A DNA stretch of 64,000 bases from Druceiella hillmani (Eukaryota; Arthropoda; Insecta; Lepidoptera; Hepialidae). The stretch is from the NCBI GenBank assembly GCA_039881145.1, contig JAYKKI010000009.1, positions 15,350,501 to 15,414,500 of the forward strand, given 5' to 3'. Positions 38,684 through 50,890 of the stretch are shown here, piece by piece. The notes under the pieces were generated by a model. That model was not told the DNA's origin, made no database searches, and saw only the letters and a program-made list of their open reading frames with translations. Within the stretch, counting starts at the first letter, position 1. Each line of letters begins with the position of its first letter. Made by a program: the position numbers and the translations under genes.

Positions 38684-38724
38684 CCATCTGAAGATGTTGT
38701 AATACAACGAAACCTTGGTCGTGG
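38684..38724 (+). ncRNA. Hammerhead ribozyme-like motif, right arm of copy 2
   Basis: Core 'ctgaaga', stem II 'gttgt-aat-acaac', 'gaa', stem III 'acc-tt-ggt' and C17 are all present. Stem I is 'ccat' with 'gtgg', one pair fewer at the core-proximal end. The two-base stem III loop differs from the other copies while the stem is kept. Confidence 0.6.
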
Positions 38725-38820
38725 TAAAGAACTTAAAGAAAGTAGAAATAATACTACATCACGTAGTTTCATTTAATTGTGAATAATGAATTTCTACAAA
38801 ATTAACGCCATGTATATTCA

Positions 38821-39719
38821 AATCGGAGATACTCACAGCTTCATATATGAATATAATGAATATATTGTACTTTTTAATTTGTAGAATAAAAGATACCAAA
38901 TATTCATAAATAAAAACATTTAATTAATACATCTTTATATAAGTGAATAATATTAAAGTATGTGTGTCACACTCCATCAATGCGATTACCCCATAAGAAA
39001 AGGCCAAATAAATATATTGATATCTCATTCTAAAGATATGCAGAAATGTTGGGCGGAGAGGCCACCTAACGGTTACACTTTTTTAATGCTCTAAACTTCG
39101 TACGCTCTGAACTTTTGATTTGACCCTTCATAAACCTTCATACAGGTCGCCTTGTATGAAAATCGATTCGTAAGTAATAAACTCCACAAAAAGTGTGCTT
39201 TTGGGACCGCGACACAGATAAGGAAATTTAATTAAAATAGTAGATTTACTAAAACAAAATACACAAATAGTAATAGTAGCCAAGTTTTTAAGTGACCGTA
39301 TATGTCGTTGTTTCGCATAAAACGATACCATAACTACAGCCGTATAAAATAGTTTATTAACTTGAACAACAAAAAAAACTCCTCGTGTAAACCATTTACA
39401 TAGGAAACAACAAGGTGCGAAATTTGTTATGAACAATAATATCGGTTCTTTAAAAATGTCATTGTTAGTATTTACATCATTTAATTAATATGTGGAGTTG
39501 GAATCCCGTCCAATGCCAATTGAACGATTTATTTCAGAAAAAGTGTTTTATATTTTGTTGAGAAATTGTTCAAAAAACTTAAAAGTTGCTAGCTTAACAA
39601 ACATCAGGTTAGACATTAAATTCTGTTTTGTTTTAAAATAGGCATCAAATTATTTAAATCTACTTTAAATTAATATACAATAATCTTACATATTACAATT
39701 CCCTCTATTCAAAGGAAAC
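38821..39719. other. AT-rich stretch, no gene recognised
   Basis: A 102-codon minus-strand frame (39128-39436) starting MFITNFAPCC has a hydrophobic look but no recognisable domain or homologue known to me. I treat it as a chance frame. Confidence 0.4.
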
Positions 39720-40010
39720 CCGCCCCAAAAATATTGATACTGCCAAATCGAATATACAGCCCACAAACCGCACGCTGCCCAATTGTCTTACCTGTGTCTC
39801 TGTTCGTTTCTAATCCTTTAGTTAAACTTCAAAGCCGGATTACCTAATTCGACGTCGGTTTCAATTTACTGGGCGGCGAATGTTTTCACACTTCAACACG
39901 CCGAGGGACGACCGACGCCGACCCAACTCATTGTCTTCGCGACAACGTGGCATGACACGATGTAGCCAGACGCCCGTGTTGCAGAATGTTTTAGAGCCCA
40001 ACATGCGACT
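39720..40010 (-). promoter_or_regulatory. GC-richer island, candidate 5' exon or promoter
   Basis: It is markedly GC-richer than the DNA on both sides, with CpG-containing phrases such as 'gacgaccgacgccgaccc'. On the minus strand it contains 'acagagacacaggtaagaca' near 39790-39810, a good splice-donor match (CAG|GTAAG). Only a very short frame is present, so if it is an exon it would be untranslated. Could instead be a conserved enhancer or old element. Function is inference. Confidence 0.35.
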
Positions 40011-42128
40011 AATACACAACATCAAAGTGTTAATTTCAATACTATTTAAATAAGTAGTAATAATTATCTATAAGGTGGATGGTTAAATTTTTATTTTTAT
40101 TTAATTTTATGTAATTCGGTAAAATATAACACATAGACGCAGTAAATAACCTAAAACTATTACGAAATGTTAATATATACTATATTATTATTTAAGAGAT
40201 TATTAGAAATATACATTTTTGATAAGATTATCGTCACAGAAAAAACGAGAGACAAGAGGGCAAAAAGATTAAAGGCTGTAACAGAAAGGACATTTTATAT
40301 GAAAATTTCTTCAATAGAAAATTCTTTTTATTGTGAAAATTGAAATATCGAAAAATTAAAAAAAAAATTATGCATAAAACTAAGCAGACAAGTCTTTGTA
40401 CTTAGGTAAGCTTCAATAGTTATGAGAAGAGTTGAAAAAAAAATTTATATTTGTGATTTAAATGGTAATTTATGATGGGCCAATAAAAAAAAACAATTTG
40501 GGAGGAGTACTAACTCGGCTATATGACCAATTAGTGTTAATATGATTAAATTAGATTTTATATAGAGATATTCCAGGTATTTATAATTTTAAAATAATTT
40601 CTGTTGCATCAAGTTTTTAAATATTTGGTTTCAAATTTTAATATCCATTTGAAACTGGTATGAAACTGATCGTAGGTTTTTTTGCTTAAAAATATTAAGG
40701 TGTAATTTTTTTAAAATTCGTTCTGAACATACTTTGGAATTATAATTAAAGTTAAATTATAAAATGAGCTTAAAATTACAAATATATTTATTCATGTGTT
40801 GTGTTGATTTCGTGGTTTTATCTTATAATATCTAAGTCTACTTTTTACTAATTGCGTGATGTAGAAATCATTTGCGGTCACTTATGGTGAAGTCACAAAA
40901 TCCGTAACAAGTGAGCGGATTACGTCACAAAAACCGTTCTTATTTAAAATAAATGATTTAATTTTTTTTTAAGTTAACCTCTCATTTAAAGTAACATTTA
41001 GACCACAATACAACCAATAATTCAATGAGAAACCCATACAATCAAAAACCCACTATTTTTAACTCAATGTTTGGTAGGTAGGATCTTTAACCAGATCAAA
41101 ATAAGCTAGGAGGAAATATGTTATAACCCGAATCAGAGACATTTATAATATTACCGCTATTCCTCATATCATTTTCCTTATATTTTTACAAAATATTGTT
41201 ACTGTACCTTTTCTACAACTCAGGATATTTACTTATTGTTTTAATACTATTTTGTGAAAGTAATTGAATTATTCTTGGTTTATTTCACGATGAGGGTTTC
41301 GGACAGAAGGATCGATAGTTATCGCAAATCGTAATGTTACCAAATATAAAGAGGAAATATAGTAATTGAGTCACGGATTATACCTTCCGCCAGAGACAAT
41401 AATAATTATAGAGGAAGGTACCATATTTTTAATAAGTATGATGCCAGAATTTGAATACTCTGATCAAATTCGAACCTTTTTAATAGTTATAAATACTTCT
41501 TTAATATGAGAAAGCAGTTGTACAGAAACTTGAATAGAACAATTACATAAAGTTAAACAGTTGTATCAAGTTATAAAGCTGGATAGTTCAGAAAGAATTA
41601 AAAATTAAATAATTAGATTAAATTATGAATTTAGATATTACTGGCAGAACGCATGATCGAAAGTGTTGTAATCGAATAGCAAAGTTAGAATTTGCATATG
41701 TAATGCAATATTTAAAAAAAATGTACCAATACTTTCACATCATTGCACCGAACACCATAACTGACAATCCCCGTAACTATTCGGTTTATATAAAAAAATA
41801 TTAAGCTAATGTTGCGCAGAATAATTATAAATAATACAATGAAGCGAACAAGTTAGGAAGTATGCGATAAAAATAAGACGCACGTAGATTTTACGAACTA
41901 CTATAATATATTATCAAATTTTACATAATTTTTATTATTACGAATAATTTATAAATAAACAAATGAACTCCATTGTTGGTTTAATTCTACTGAAATTTTC
42001 AGTCAGGGACGCAACTCTACCAGCAATATCAGACATAACTGGTCTGATATACTATAATTACCCAAATACAGATATTTTCATAAGTTTTTCTTATACAAAA
42101 ATTTTGCTTAATATCTGCATTATTGTAC

Positions 42129-42130
<2 letters not shown>

Positions 42131-42194
<64 letters not shown>
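42131..42194. repeat. (TA)n microsatellite
   Basis: Uninterrupted alternating TA tract of about 64 bases. It supplies the Tyr-Ile run in frames on both strands. Confidence 0.95.
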
Positions 42195-42198
<4 letters not shown>

Positions 42199-43657
42199 AA
42201 TTAATATCTATTTTCATACCGCTACTCTTAATATTATTATAATGATTGGTTTGTATAATTCGAATATAGCACAGAGAAGTATAGTTCCGAGCCACCCGTA
42301 TGTTTTTACTCTTACATTTCTGAGTTTATGTGTTTTAATTATTGTTTTACATCCTTTATACTTTTTCTTGTCTTTAGACATCCGAAGAGAGTTGTTGTAC
42401 ATAGGTTACGAAGTAAAGTTATTCAGGTTGTTAGTCTTGAATCAAGTTTTTTGCTAGGTTATTCCATATTTCTTATGTGAATAATGTCTCTTTTACGTGA
42501 AGTTGAGTTTTTGAAGAATATTGTTTTTGATCGGGCTTTTAAATCATGTTTTAGATATAGGGTGATTTCACAATACAAACCGACGGTTATACCAATTGGA
42601 GATAAGTTTTACGAGAAACTGCAAATTTCTTTTCGACTAATTTTCTTGGCTGATGGATTTGTCAATTAACAAAAGTTTGTTGGGGAAAATGACTTACATA
42701 TAATCAAACGGTCATATAATTAATGATATAAAGAATCTATTTCTCTTTCTTTTGAGTTTCATAAACATCAAAATAAACCTTATAAAATATTTCTATTTCA
42801 AATTTGAAGTATAAAACTACATACTATGTATTTTTTTAGTAAAATAATTGGTTATCTAATATTTGAAATAAGGTCGCCCGTCAATATAATAATACACATG
42901 TAACAATTTTATTAAAACTTTTAAACAAATAATTGTAAGAGAATTTGTTTAACGATATATAACAAATGTATACGCGTATAGAACGGCAAAGAGCGCAGCC
43001 CGTTTCGGCTGAAAGTACGGGTAGGAATTTTGCTTTTTGAAGGAATTATTTTCTGCTTTTTATCATATTTTTAATTTAGCATATAACTAAAGTCTTAGAC
43101 CCTGATAAGTTATAAAATAAGTCCAAATACAACTACGCTTAAAGTAAAGTAGATTTATTTAAATTAGAAATTGTTTTAATTTAGTTTTTCATTAAATCAC
43201 ACCATAGATATCGACCGATCCGATGGACGATATTTTTACGGATTAGTACATATTTGTATATGAGATTATTCAATATTTTTTTTACTTTAAATTATTTGAA
43301 TATTACTTTATTCTATACTTAGTCATCGAAACATAGGGTGAAAATATTATATGTACTAACCCAAAATTTTTTGATTAATTAAATTATATTTTTAACATAA
43401 TTTCATGTATCTAAAAGTAGTAAACACGTTTTTTTTCCATCCACGATTCATTACTCTTCCTCGCCAATCATATTCTTATTAGTGAATAAAAGCGAGCCTA
43501 AACAAATAACAGTTTTGCGTGACGAAAATTCTTAGGAAACGAACTTTGAATTCATGTTCTCGATTAATATTTGTCGAAACGACATGTTTGAAAATTGTAT
43601 GCCTAATTTCCTTCTAATTTTATTTAATTTTACTACTGGGTTCTACGAAAATGTTCA

Positions 43658-43696
43658 CATAACGCTGTTTATACGAAATGTTCATATAAACAGCGC
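43658..43696. repeat. Small inverted repeat
   Basis: 'cgctgtttata' and 'tataaacagcg' form an 11-bp stem around an 11-nt loop. 'gaaaatgttcacataa' and 'gaaatgttcatataa' also repeat directly here. Confidence 0.6.
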
Positions 43697-45002
43697 TAAA
43701 GCTACCCTCATGTTCTGATTTTATCAAAAACCCAACACACGGCGGCCGTGCCAGCGTAAATGTTAGTTTACAGTCGTTAATTAACAGCCGCAAGTAAATA
43801 AAGATGTAAGCACGTAGCTGTATCGAGGGCAATTAAAACCGTCGTTAGAAAATGCTCGAGAAATACGGACCGTTATTTTATTTTATTCCTTGACTATCTA
43901 TAATGTAAATACAAGTCGTAATCACGCGTCTGCTCTGCACGTAATATTTACATTTATGGCAAATATGTAACGTAGATTGATAGTAACAAACACGGTCCTC
44001 GAAGGATATAATATTTGAATAAATAGCGACCAAAAATAACTCGAAACCTATGAAATAAAGGAATTATGAAATGAGGGAAAAGGAGACTCTAGTTTTAAAT
44101 AATAACTGAATTATATTGAATAAGTTTTGAAAAACACACATACGCCACCTATTGTCGAGTCTCACAATTACAAAGATATATAAAAATGAAATTAAAATAG
44201 GTCTGGTTTTTGTAATTTTAAAAATTAAATTATTTATTACATGTTTAAACATGTATGATAAAAACAATGCGTCAGAGTAGTGACAGTGCGTTAGGGTGCG
44301 AGTCGAGTGTCAGCCGAAAAAAGCATTTAGTTGTTATTAAAAACTAAAAAGAAAATTTGATGTCAAATATATCAACATAGTGTTGAAAGTTTCAGTTACG
44401 GGAAAAAAAAACAGTAGTCAATACTTACTTAATCTCAATATTTAAAATAATTTATATTACATTCGGAATATAAAACTTTCGTTTCTAATACAAAGAATTC
44501 CATGCACATTTTTTGAATTTGTTTATTTTTATAACCCAGAAGCCTTAAAAATAAATGGTTTATATATTAATAGTAATTATTTTCCATAAAAAAAAATTAA
44601 ATTAAACCCCATCTACGTTGTTTTCTATGAACTTATAAACAAAATAGTGATTTTTAAAATTAGCAACTCTCCGATAATCAGATGCATGGACGAATAGACT
44701 CTGACTGTAAAAATTCTACTGTATTTATATTTTAATACAATCGAAAAAAATTGTTTTTATTTCACGCGATGCGTTGCTACTACTTCTAAATCCAAAGCTA
44801 TTTGTAAAACGTGATATTTCAATTCTTAAATGTGTAGAATTTAACATTAATCACTACACAAAAATTATATACTGTAACTATATATGTTTGGTCTAAATCA
44901 ATACACCTCATCGTTTATATTTCTTGCTTTATTTAACTTTGCCTATGCTATTACCAGAGTATTAATTACTATACTGTAATATTATTAACGAAAAACATTC
45001 CG

Positions 45003-45005
<3 letters not shown>

Positions 45006-45062
<57 letters not shown>
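45006..45062. repeat. (TA)n microsatellite
   Basis: Uninterrupted alternating TA tract, followed by 'tgtatacatatcta'. Confidence 0.95.
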
Positions 45063-45065
<3 letters not shown>

Positions 45066-45129
45066 ACATATCTATGTTTTCGAAGTTAATAAGATTTTCC
45101 TATTCCTTTTAATACAACTCCATAGCAAA

Positions 45130-45400
45130 CATATTCTAATAGCAGGAGGTTAGAATATAGCAACGATCTCAGTCACCCAGATAAACATACTCGCATCCAG
45201 ACACACTGTCATTTCTCCGCGAACGTCATTTCTAGACACTGTTGTCTTAAGTGTATGTAAATATGGAACACAGTAATATGAGGCGCGCAGTCTACTGGCC
45301 CGCATACTTCACATCATGCGCTCGTGTCGTCTGTTTGCGAGCAGCACATGCATACGAGTTGTATTTTATGACATACATAAATTACAACAAACATATATTT
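45130..45400. other. GC-richer patch
   Basis: Less AT-rich than its surroundings, with a repeated 'gtcatttct.c' and 'agacact'. A 66-codon frame at 45251 overlaps it but has no recognisable motif. It may be regulatory or an exon; nothing decides this. Confidence 0.25.
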
Positions 45401-46906
45401 AATTATGTAAAATGGCAAGTAAACGTAAAAGCTTTACATATTCCGAAATAAGTAAATAAAAGACGGCAGCGAGTATCGAGATGAAGGTTAATGTCGACCC
45501 AGAGATCAGTTACAAGGTCACAATTTTCTTTTGCACAAGAAACTTCTCTTATCCGTGAGAATTTTTTATTTATTATTGTTATTGTTGGATATAATTATCT
45601 TATTACGTAGGAACAGAATCCATGTTTTTACTTTTTCATTTCCAGAGTAATTCCTGAAAATAATACGTATGTGAAGCGAAAAGTGGCTGACGGATACTTT
45701 TATCGTGTCACAACTTCGTATGAACTGGAAACGTAACGATAAGCATTGTATGAAATATCGAAAAGGAAATTACAAATTGAATACTGATAAACTCTAGGGG
45801 AAGCACTGAAATAATTACAATTTTAGTGATATAATTATATTATTTACTTTGTTCCTAAACTTGCGCAGAGTATCTAGAAAGAAAACAGTCCGGTACTATT
45901 TGGTCGATTTTATAATAAGTAATGCGTTTAAGATATATGGCATTCACGATATTTTACTTTTCCTAAATAATATTTAAATATTTCATTCTCTCGCGAAAAT
46001 GCTTTTTGCCCAAATCACTTCTATTTTTTTAAGGTTTATTTACTTGGCATGTCGATACTAATAATATATTTCTAGAAAAACGATAAAGACAAAATTTAAA
46101 AAAGCAAAATTTTCCTTAAAATACTTGACGGTTCCTCATAATATTTATATAGATTTTACAAATGTATAACAATAGTAACTAAATTTTTTTGAAAAGCGTG
46201 CAAGCTTTCCCGAAAGTTATAGTATTCCAGGCAGGTTCATAATAACATGAAAAACCTAATGCAATGAATGTGTACCATTTATTTAGCTACTATGTACGTA
46301 ACCTCCCAATTTTTTTCCCCTAATTTTGCCCCCTTAATTTTTATGTAAGGGTGTTTTTAGATTATTCTGGTAGCTATGTATAGCTAAACAAGTGAAAATT
46401 TAGTCTCTAGACTATTATTAGCCTCAAAATATAATAAACATTTTTGTGACTGCGTTTTTGTCGAGATGTCCAACGACTAGTGCAAGGCCTAATAGTGTTT
46501 CTCAGTAGAATTATGTTTATTATTATTTTAAATTAATGGATTGCGTTATTTCGTAATTGATTCTGTGCTATGCGAACTTAATTTTTCAAAATTTTGTTCT
46601 CCCTAAAATGTATATTGTATAGAGCATATTAAGTTGTAAGAAATCAAATACAGGCTTGTTAGGGAGCATATTGTTTTTTAATTAAAGTAGTACTTTGTAT
46701 TATCTTTCTCAATATAAGCCATATTTATTGAGAGAACTGACCGGATAATTTAAAAGAAAGATAGGAGACTATTTTAATATCATCGCTTTTTTTCGAAATT
46801 TAAAAATCTAAGAAATTTGCCCCAAAAGCATTTTTACCATATAAACCAGCTTATGCTCTTTGTGATGTACAAATGTCGACATAAAATTATATTGTATCAT
46901 AAATTC

Positions 46907-46952
46907 AAAACAGTGCTGAAATTTTTGAATATAAAAATTTCAGCACTGTTTT
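46907..46952. repeat. 20-bp perfect stem-loop
   Basis: 'aaaacagtgctgaaattttt' pairs with 'aaaaatttcagcactgtttt' around a 6-nt loop. The stem is short for a microRNA precursor. Confidence 0.8.
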
Positions 46953-47593
46953 ATTATCATCTTTTAATTCGGTACTGAAAATCGTCTTGTATTTTTATAT
47001 TTTCTTCTTTCCAATTAGTAGAATTCCAAAAGAAAAATATTGCGTATTTTCTTTAAGTAGTCAACGCAGTCTTTTATAACCTCAATTTAATAATTCCTTT
47101 ACTTATCTAGTGACTGAGTATCGACTTAGAAATATAATTCGACGGACAGAAATTAAAACGTTATTTTATATTTTACAAAAATTAATAGACAGGGAGTCAA
47201 ATTGGAAGGCAGATAATCCGAAAAATTATTTCGCAAAAGGGAATTGTTAAGTGATTTATAGTAAACTTATTTTTTCCTTGTGACAAAGACCGACCTTGCT
47301 GTGCAACATTTAAATGTTACAGAGTTTTAACTGAGCCATTTTTAATGTAATTAAAAATATTCCTTTGCAATATGCAGTATTAAATACCCACTAAAATTTT
47401 TAAAAAAATATTTGTTTCGTCTGCAATGATTGCTAGGATGATACCTTTAAATACGTACTTAACTACCTAATTATCCTAAGGAGTTTAGAGAATAAGGTAT
47501 AAATTCATTTAAAACGAATTGTCTCCCTGTGTATTTTACACATAAACGAATAAAAAGAACTGGGTATTGAAGTATTTTACGCCATTTTCAACA

Positions 47594-47755
47594 TGCAAAG
47601 ATCTTTGCTAATATCCCACCTGAAGATGTTGTAATACAACGAAACCTAGGTCGTGGTAAAGAAATTAAAGATAGTAGAAATAATACTACATCACGTAGTT
47701 TCATTTAATTGCGAATAATGAATTTCTACAAAATTAACGCCAAATATATTCAATA
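47594..47755 (+). mobile_element. Penelope-like element, copy 3 (5'-truncated to one arm)
   Basis: Only the right arm and 3' extension are present. The sequence starts 'gcaaagatctttgctaat', where 'gcaaag' corresponds to the innermost bases of the missing left arm, and continues through the ribozyme motif and 'actacatcacgtag' to 'aaaattaacgccaaatatat'. Its 3' end agrees with copies 1 and 2 while its 5' end is truncated at the centre, as expected for reverse transcription starting at the 3' end. Confidence 0.75.
47616..47656 (+). ncRNA. Hammerhead ribozyme-like motif with intact core
   Basis: Order: 'ccac' (stem I), 'ctgaaga' (CUGANGA core), one extra t, 'gttgt-aat-acaac' (5-bp stem II with 3-nt loop), 'gaa', 'acc-ta-ggt' (3-bp stem III with 2-nt loop), c at 47652, 'gtgg' (stem I). 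Every conserved hammerhead position is met, and the triplet is GUC, predicting cleavage between 47652 and 47653. The topology is type I. Short stem III types known from retroelements often work better as dimers. The extra base between A9 and stem II is unusual but has precedent in a viroid hammerhead. Activity was not tested. Confidence 0.75.
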
Positions 47756-48799
47756 GGTTTATTTTACTTTTCCTATAACTGACAGCAACTAAACATGACA
47801 CAGTGTTTACATGTACACTCAGCACATTCAAAGTAGCTGCATTATTAATGAATTACTACCTAAGACAGTGTAAACTTTTTAAGTTTTTTTGTTTACCTAA
47901 TAATTTTAATTTATACAGAAGCTTTCATTAAGAAACTGGATTTGACCCGTAAAGCCGAATCATAATTAATAATATTGGATTAATTTTGAATAATTTCTGA
48001 AAACCTTTACATAAAAACAAAAAAATTAAATAATATTTTTGCCGATGCAAAATTAAATCAAATTTATCTATGAAATTAAAAAAACTCCAAACATTATATA
48101 CTATTGATATTAATAAGATAATACATTTTATGATTGAAATTTTTGTATGACTTAAAAATTTAATTCGGTTTTAATTATTTTTCAGAATTCCCTCTTTAAC
48201 ATATTATCAAAACGGATAACAGAAATCGTAAATCAGAAACCGCGGACATCATGTTCACTTTATGTACCATTCATGCACCGTTTAGTATATGATATATTAG
48301 TGGCTGTGACTGTTGGTCGACAAACCCCAATTGTGTCGATGTTGCATTAATATCAATGTATTCATTTCATTGGAGAGAATAGGACAGATGCAGTGACGGG
48401 GTAGATGTAGCGAAGGGAGGGCCTTCGTTTGTTGTCACGTTAATTAATGCATTACACACGGATGATGTGTGTAATCCTACTTCACGTTTCGAGCAAAGTT
48501 TTATTGACCATATGGACTACAATATTTATTGACTGAAGGTTAGATAACTCTGTCGACTGCCAACATGGTTGATAGTGAATTGTTGTTTGAACGATGTATA
48601 CATTACACTATTTATATATTCTGTTTTATCATTAATTATTGCACAAAGCTAATTAAATTATAAATAGCAAAGGGTATGCAGATGTTAAAAATCTAAACAT
48701 ATATATATTACTTATAGGTTTACCATTGCATTACAGTAAAGTATTTGATAATAATGCAATTTTTAAAGACAAATATTATTTTTATAAATTATTTTTTAT
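47756..48799. other. AT-rich stretch, no gene recognised
   Basis: A GC-richer patch lies at about 48370-48500. No coding or repeat structure is supported. Confidence 0.45.
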
Positions 48800-48894
48800 T
48801 TAGTTTTAATTAAGGCGTGACATGTTAATTACACAAAGCAGTGGTCGGAAAGCAAAAATATTATTAGTCTTTCCAACCCAATTGTGTTGGGATT

Positions 48895-49455
48895 AAAAAA
48901 CCTGTTAAGTACGAGTAGATCTCGCAATAACATTATTCCGTGCATAATTAGGCACAAAAAATCTGTGAGTATATAATATTTTTTTTAACTTTGTAGATAA
49001 CAAGCTATAATATTATTTTTATAACGTAAATCTATTGCCTAATAATAAGTTTTACAAGCATGAATACCTTATATTAAAAAAAAATTGGCATATGGCATTA
49101 TTTCTATAATTTTTAGATAAAGATCAAGCAAATTTCCAATAACGTTTTTCTTCCTTAATTTTGAATAAAACCGTTTGGGAGATGGGAAGCAGGGCTTACA
49201 TTCATGTAACCATATTCAAACTGTGTAACAAATACCTCTGAAACTGCTTTACACAAAATCCTAAAAAAATGATTTAAAAGTCCTAATAACTTGCTCTTTT
49301 AATTGACCCCCCCCCCCCCCATAATAAAAAAAATCAAAATAATGTGTTTTTACGTTGAATGTTTTCTGGGAAGAACGGCTGTGACTGAGAGACAGATGGA
49401 CACGTGAGTAACCTTATAAGGATTCCGTTTTTTCCCTCTCAAGGCAGAAAATCAT
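48895..49455 (+). repeat. Dispersed insect repeat copy
   Basis: Starts 'cctgttaagtacgagtagatct' like phrase and ends 'ccttataaggattccgtttt' before 'ccctctcaagg'. It matches the start and end phrases of the copies at 51935-52270 and 34320-34690. It is non-coding and includes a C14 run at 49307-49320. Confidence 0.55.
49307..49320. repeat. Poly-C tract (14 C)
   Basis: A run of fourteen C in otherwise very AT-rich sequence. Confidence 0.95.
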
Positions 49456-50559
49456 AAAAAAACAATAAACTAATGTCGTATGTAATATCGAATGTAAATA
49501 AGAGACGCTAGCGAGCCAGTAGATAGCGTACCTTACATTGTGGTATTTTCATACACTCGAGATGCCAGAGCTGGGAATAATACTTTTGCGGAGAAATCAC
49601 ACTATTTTTCTTGGATACAAACGTATTTTATATGATAACTGAAAGTTAGTGTTATTCTATTCAATGAAAATTATTCAAAAAGTTTAAGCCTACCCATAAA
49701 AAACATCAAAATTGTAAAAATTACCAAATTTTTTAACTATCCATACCTTGCAATAACTGTTCCTGTTCAGAAGATCGTAATTTGGATATTTTCATTTTGT
49801 ACAAGTGTGTAGCGTTTTGATAAAGTGAAAGTTGACTTCTTAACCAATTAAAGCTTCGAATGTATTTTTAATACCGAACAATTAAGAACGAAAAGTGAAC
49901 GTCGCAATGTTTTATAAACACTGTTTGTGAACTGATAAGCCCACAATCTGTGAAATATTTCGTACATTGTTATAATGCAGTCTGCAATGTGTGACGTAAA
50001 ATGTCACGATCGACTTTTTACTCCATTCATTTCAAATTTATAACTTTTATGAGTGCATGAAAACATAACATTTTGGTGGAAATTTGCAGTTCATGAATTG
50101 TTTTGAACTTATTTCTTGTTGCTTTTTATTTAGTCACTTTTTTGTTATTTCCTTGCTCCTATTAAGGTACATACGTTTTCGAGAAATTTGTTTTAGGAAT
50201 ATGTATAAGAAGTAATACTAAGTAACCCTTCTAGAATGATATTCATCCCGATAAGTATCGAAGGTATGTGATATCACTCATTTTATATTATGAATCAGTG
50301 CACTCTAAAATGCCATGTCTCATGATTTTACCTAAATCTTCAAATATTTCACTCTGAAAATATATTCTTTGGAAGCACAAATTACACTCATTTTAAAGAT
50401 GCGTGCCAAATATAAAGTAGCCTTGTCTAAGTATAATTAAATATATTTTTTGAATATTTAACCTAGCCCGTACTACAACGCCCGTAAAGGATACATGCAT
50501 TATTACTGTGGTACAGTCATGTGTGGTTTTATTTGGCGCATCTGTAACGGGAGTGCGAT

Positions 50560-50680
50560 AAGGCGAGATGAGAAGAAATATACCACAGCGGTTGAATCGA
50601 CGACGAGAATGCAGCATCTGAAATAATGATCACGAAGACTTGCCGCATTGGAGGATTGTACCGAGTTTCATTGTTTAAGA
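50560..50680. other. Best conserved block of the tandem duplication (unit A)
   Basis: The phrases 'gttgaatcgacgacgagaat', 'gcagcatctgaaataatgat' and 'cacgaagacttgccgcattg' are nearly unchanged in unit B at 55325-55430, while the surrounding sequence has diverged strongly. No frame is shared, so the conservation is not obviously coding. It could be regulatory sequence under constraint. Confidence 0.45.
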
Positions 50681-50890
50681 AGTTTACATTTCATTTGCTC
50701 GTTACAATTTCTGCAAAAAAAGTATTTTCGTAGTTTGCATTTACATTATATTATATTTTAATTTAATAATAACTTTAACATGTTGAAAACAAATTCCTGC
50801 GTATGTGAAAGATGGCAAAAAAACGCAGCAATAATTACCAAAATGAAAACATGATTTCAATCCAATACAATGTTGGCGAATAATAGGCAT

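Larger units (their letters stand above)
38563..38820 (+). mobile_element. Penelope-like foldback element, copy 2 (uninterrupted)
   Basis: Left arm from about 38563 begins 'actacgtgatgtagtattat'. Inverted right arm ends 'tactacatcacgtag' at 38766 and is followed by a 3' extension 'aatttctacaaaattaacgc' shared with copies 1 and 3. The centre is around 38650-38675. This is the only copy in the window with both arms next to each other. The flanks 'aaatcgaaaata' (left) and 'aaatcggagata' (right) may be a diverged target duplication. No protein is encoded. Confidence 0.75.
40011..47593. other. AT-rich stretch, no gene recognised
   Basis: It holds (TA)n tracts at 42131 and 45006, a GC-richer patch near 45130-45400, and small stem-loops near 43655 and 46907 (listed separately). 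The 164-codon frame at 41963 runs through the (TA)n tract and is not credible as a gene. No other coding evidence. Confidence 0.45.

Noticed and set aside
39128..39436. 102-codon minus-strand frame
   Set aside because: Longest non-repeat frame without a known family, but composition is AT-driven, there is no homologous frame elsewhere in the window and no splice or promoter context.
41963..42457. 164-codon plus-strand frame
   Set aside because: Runs through a (TA)n tract; the rest is hydrophobic AT-encoded sequence with no recognisable domain, and another frame on the opposite strand is equally open.
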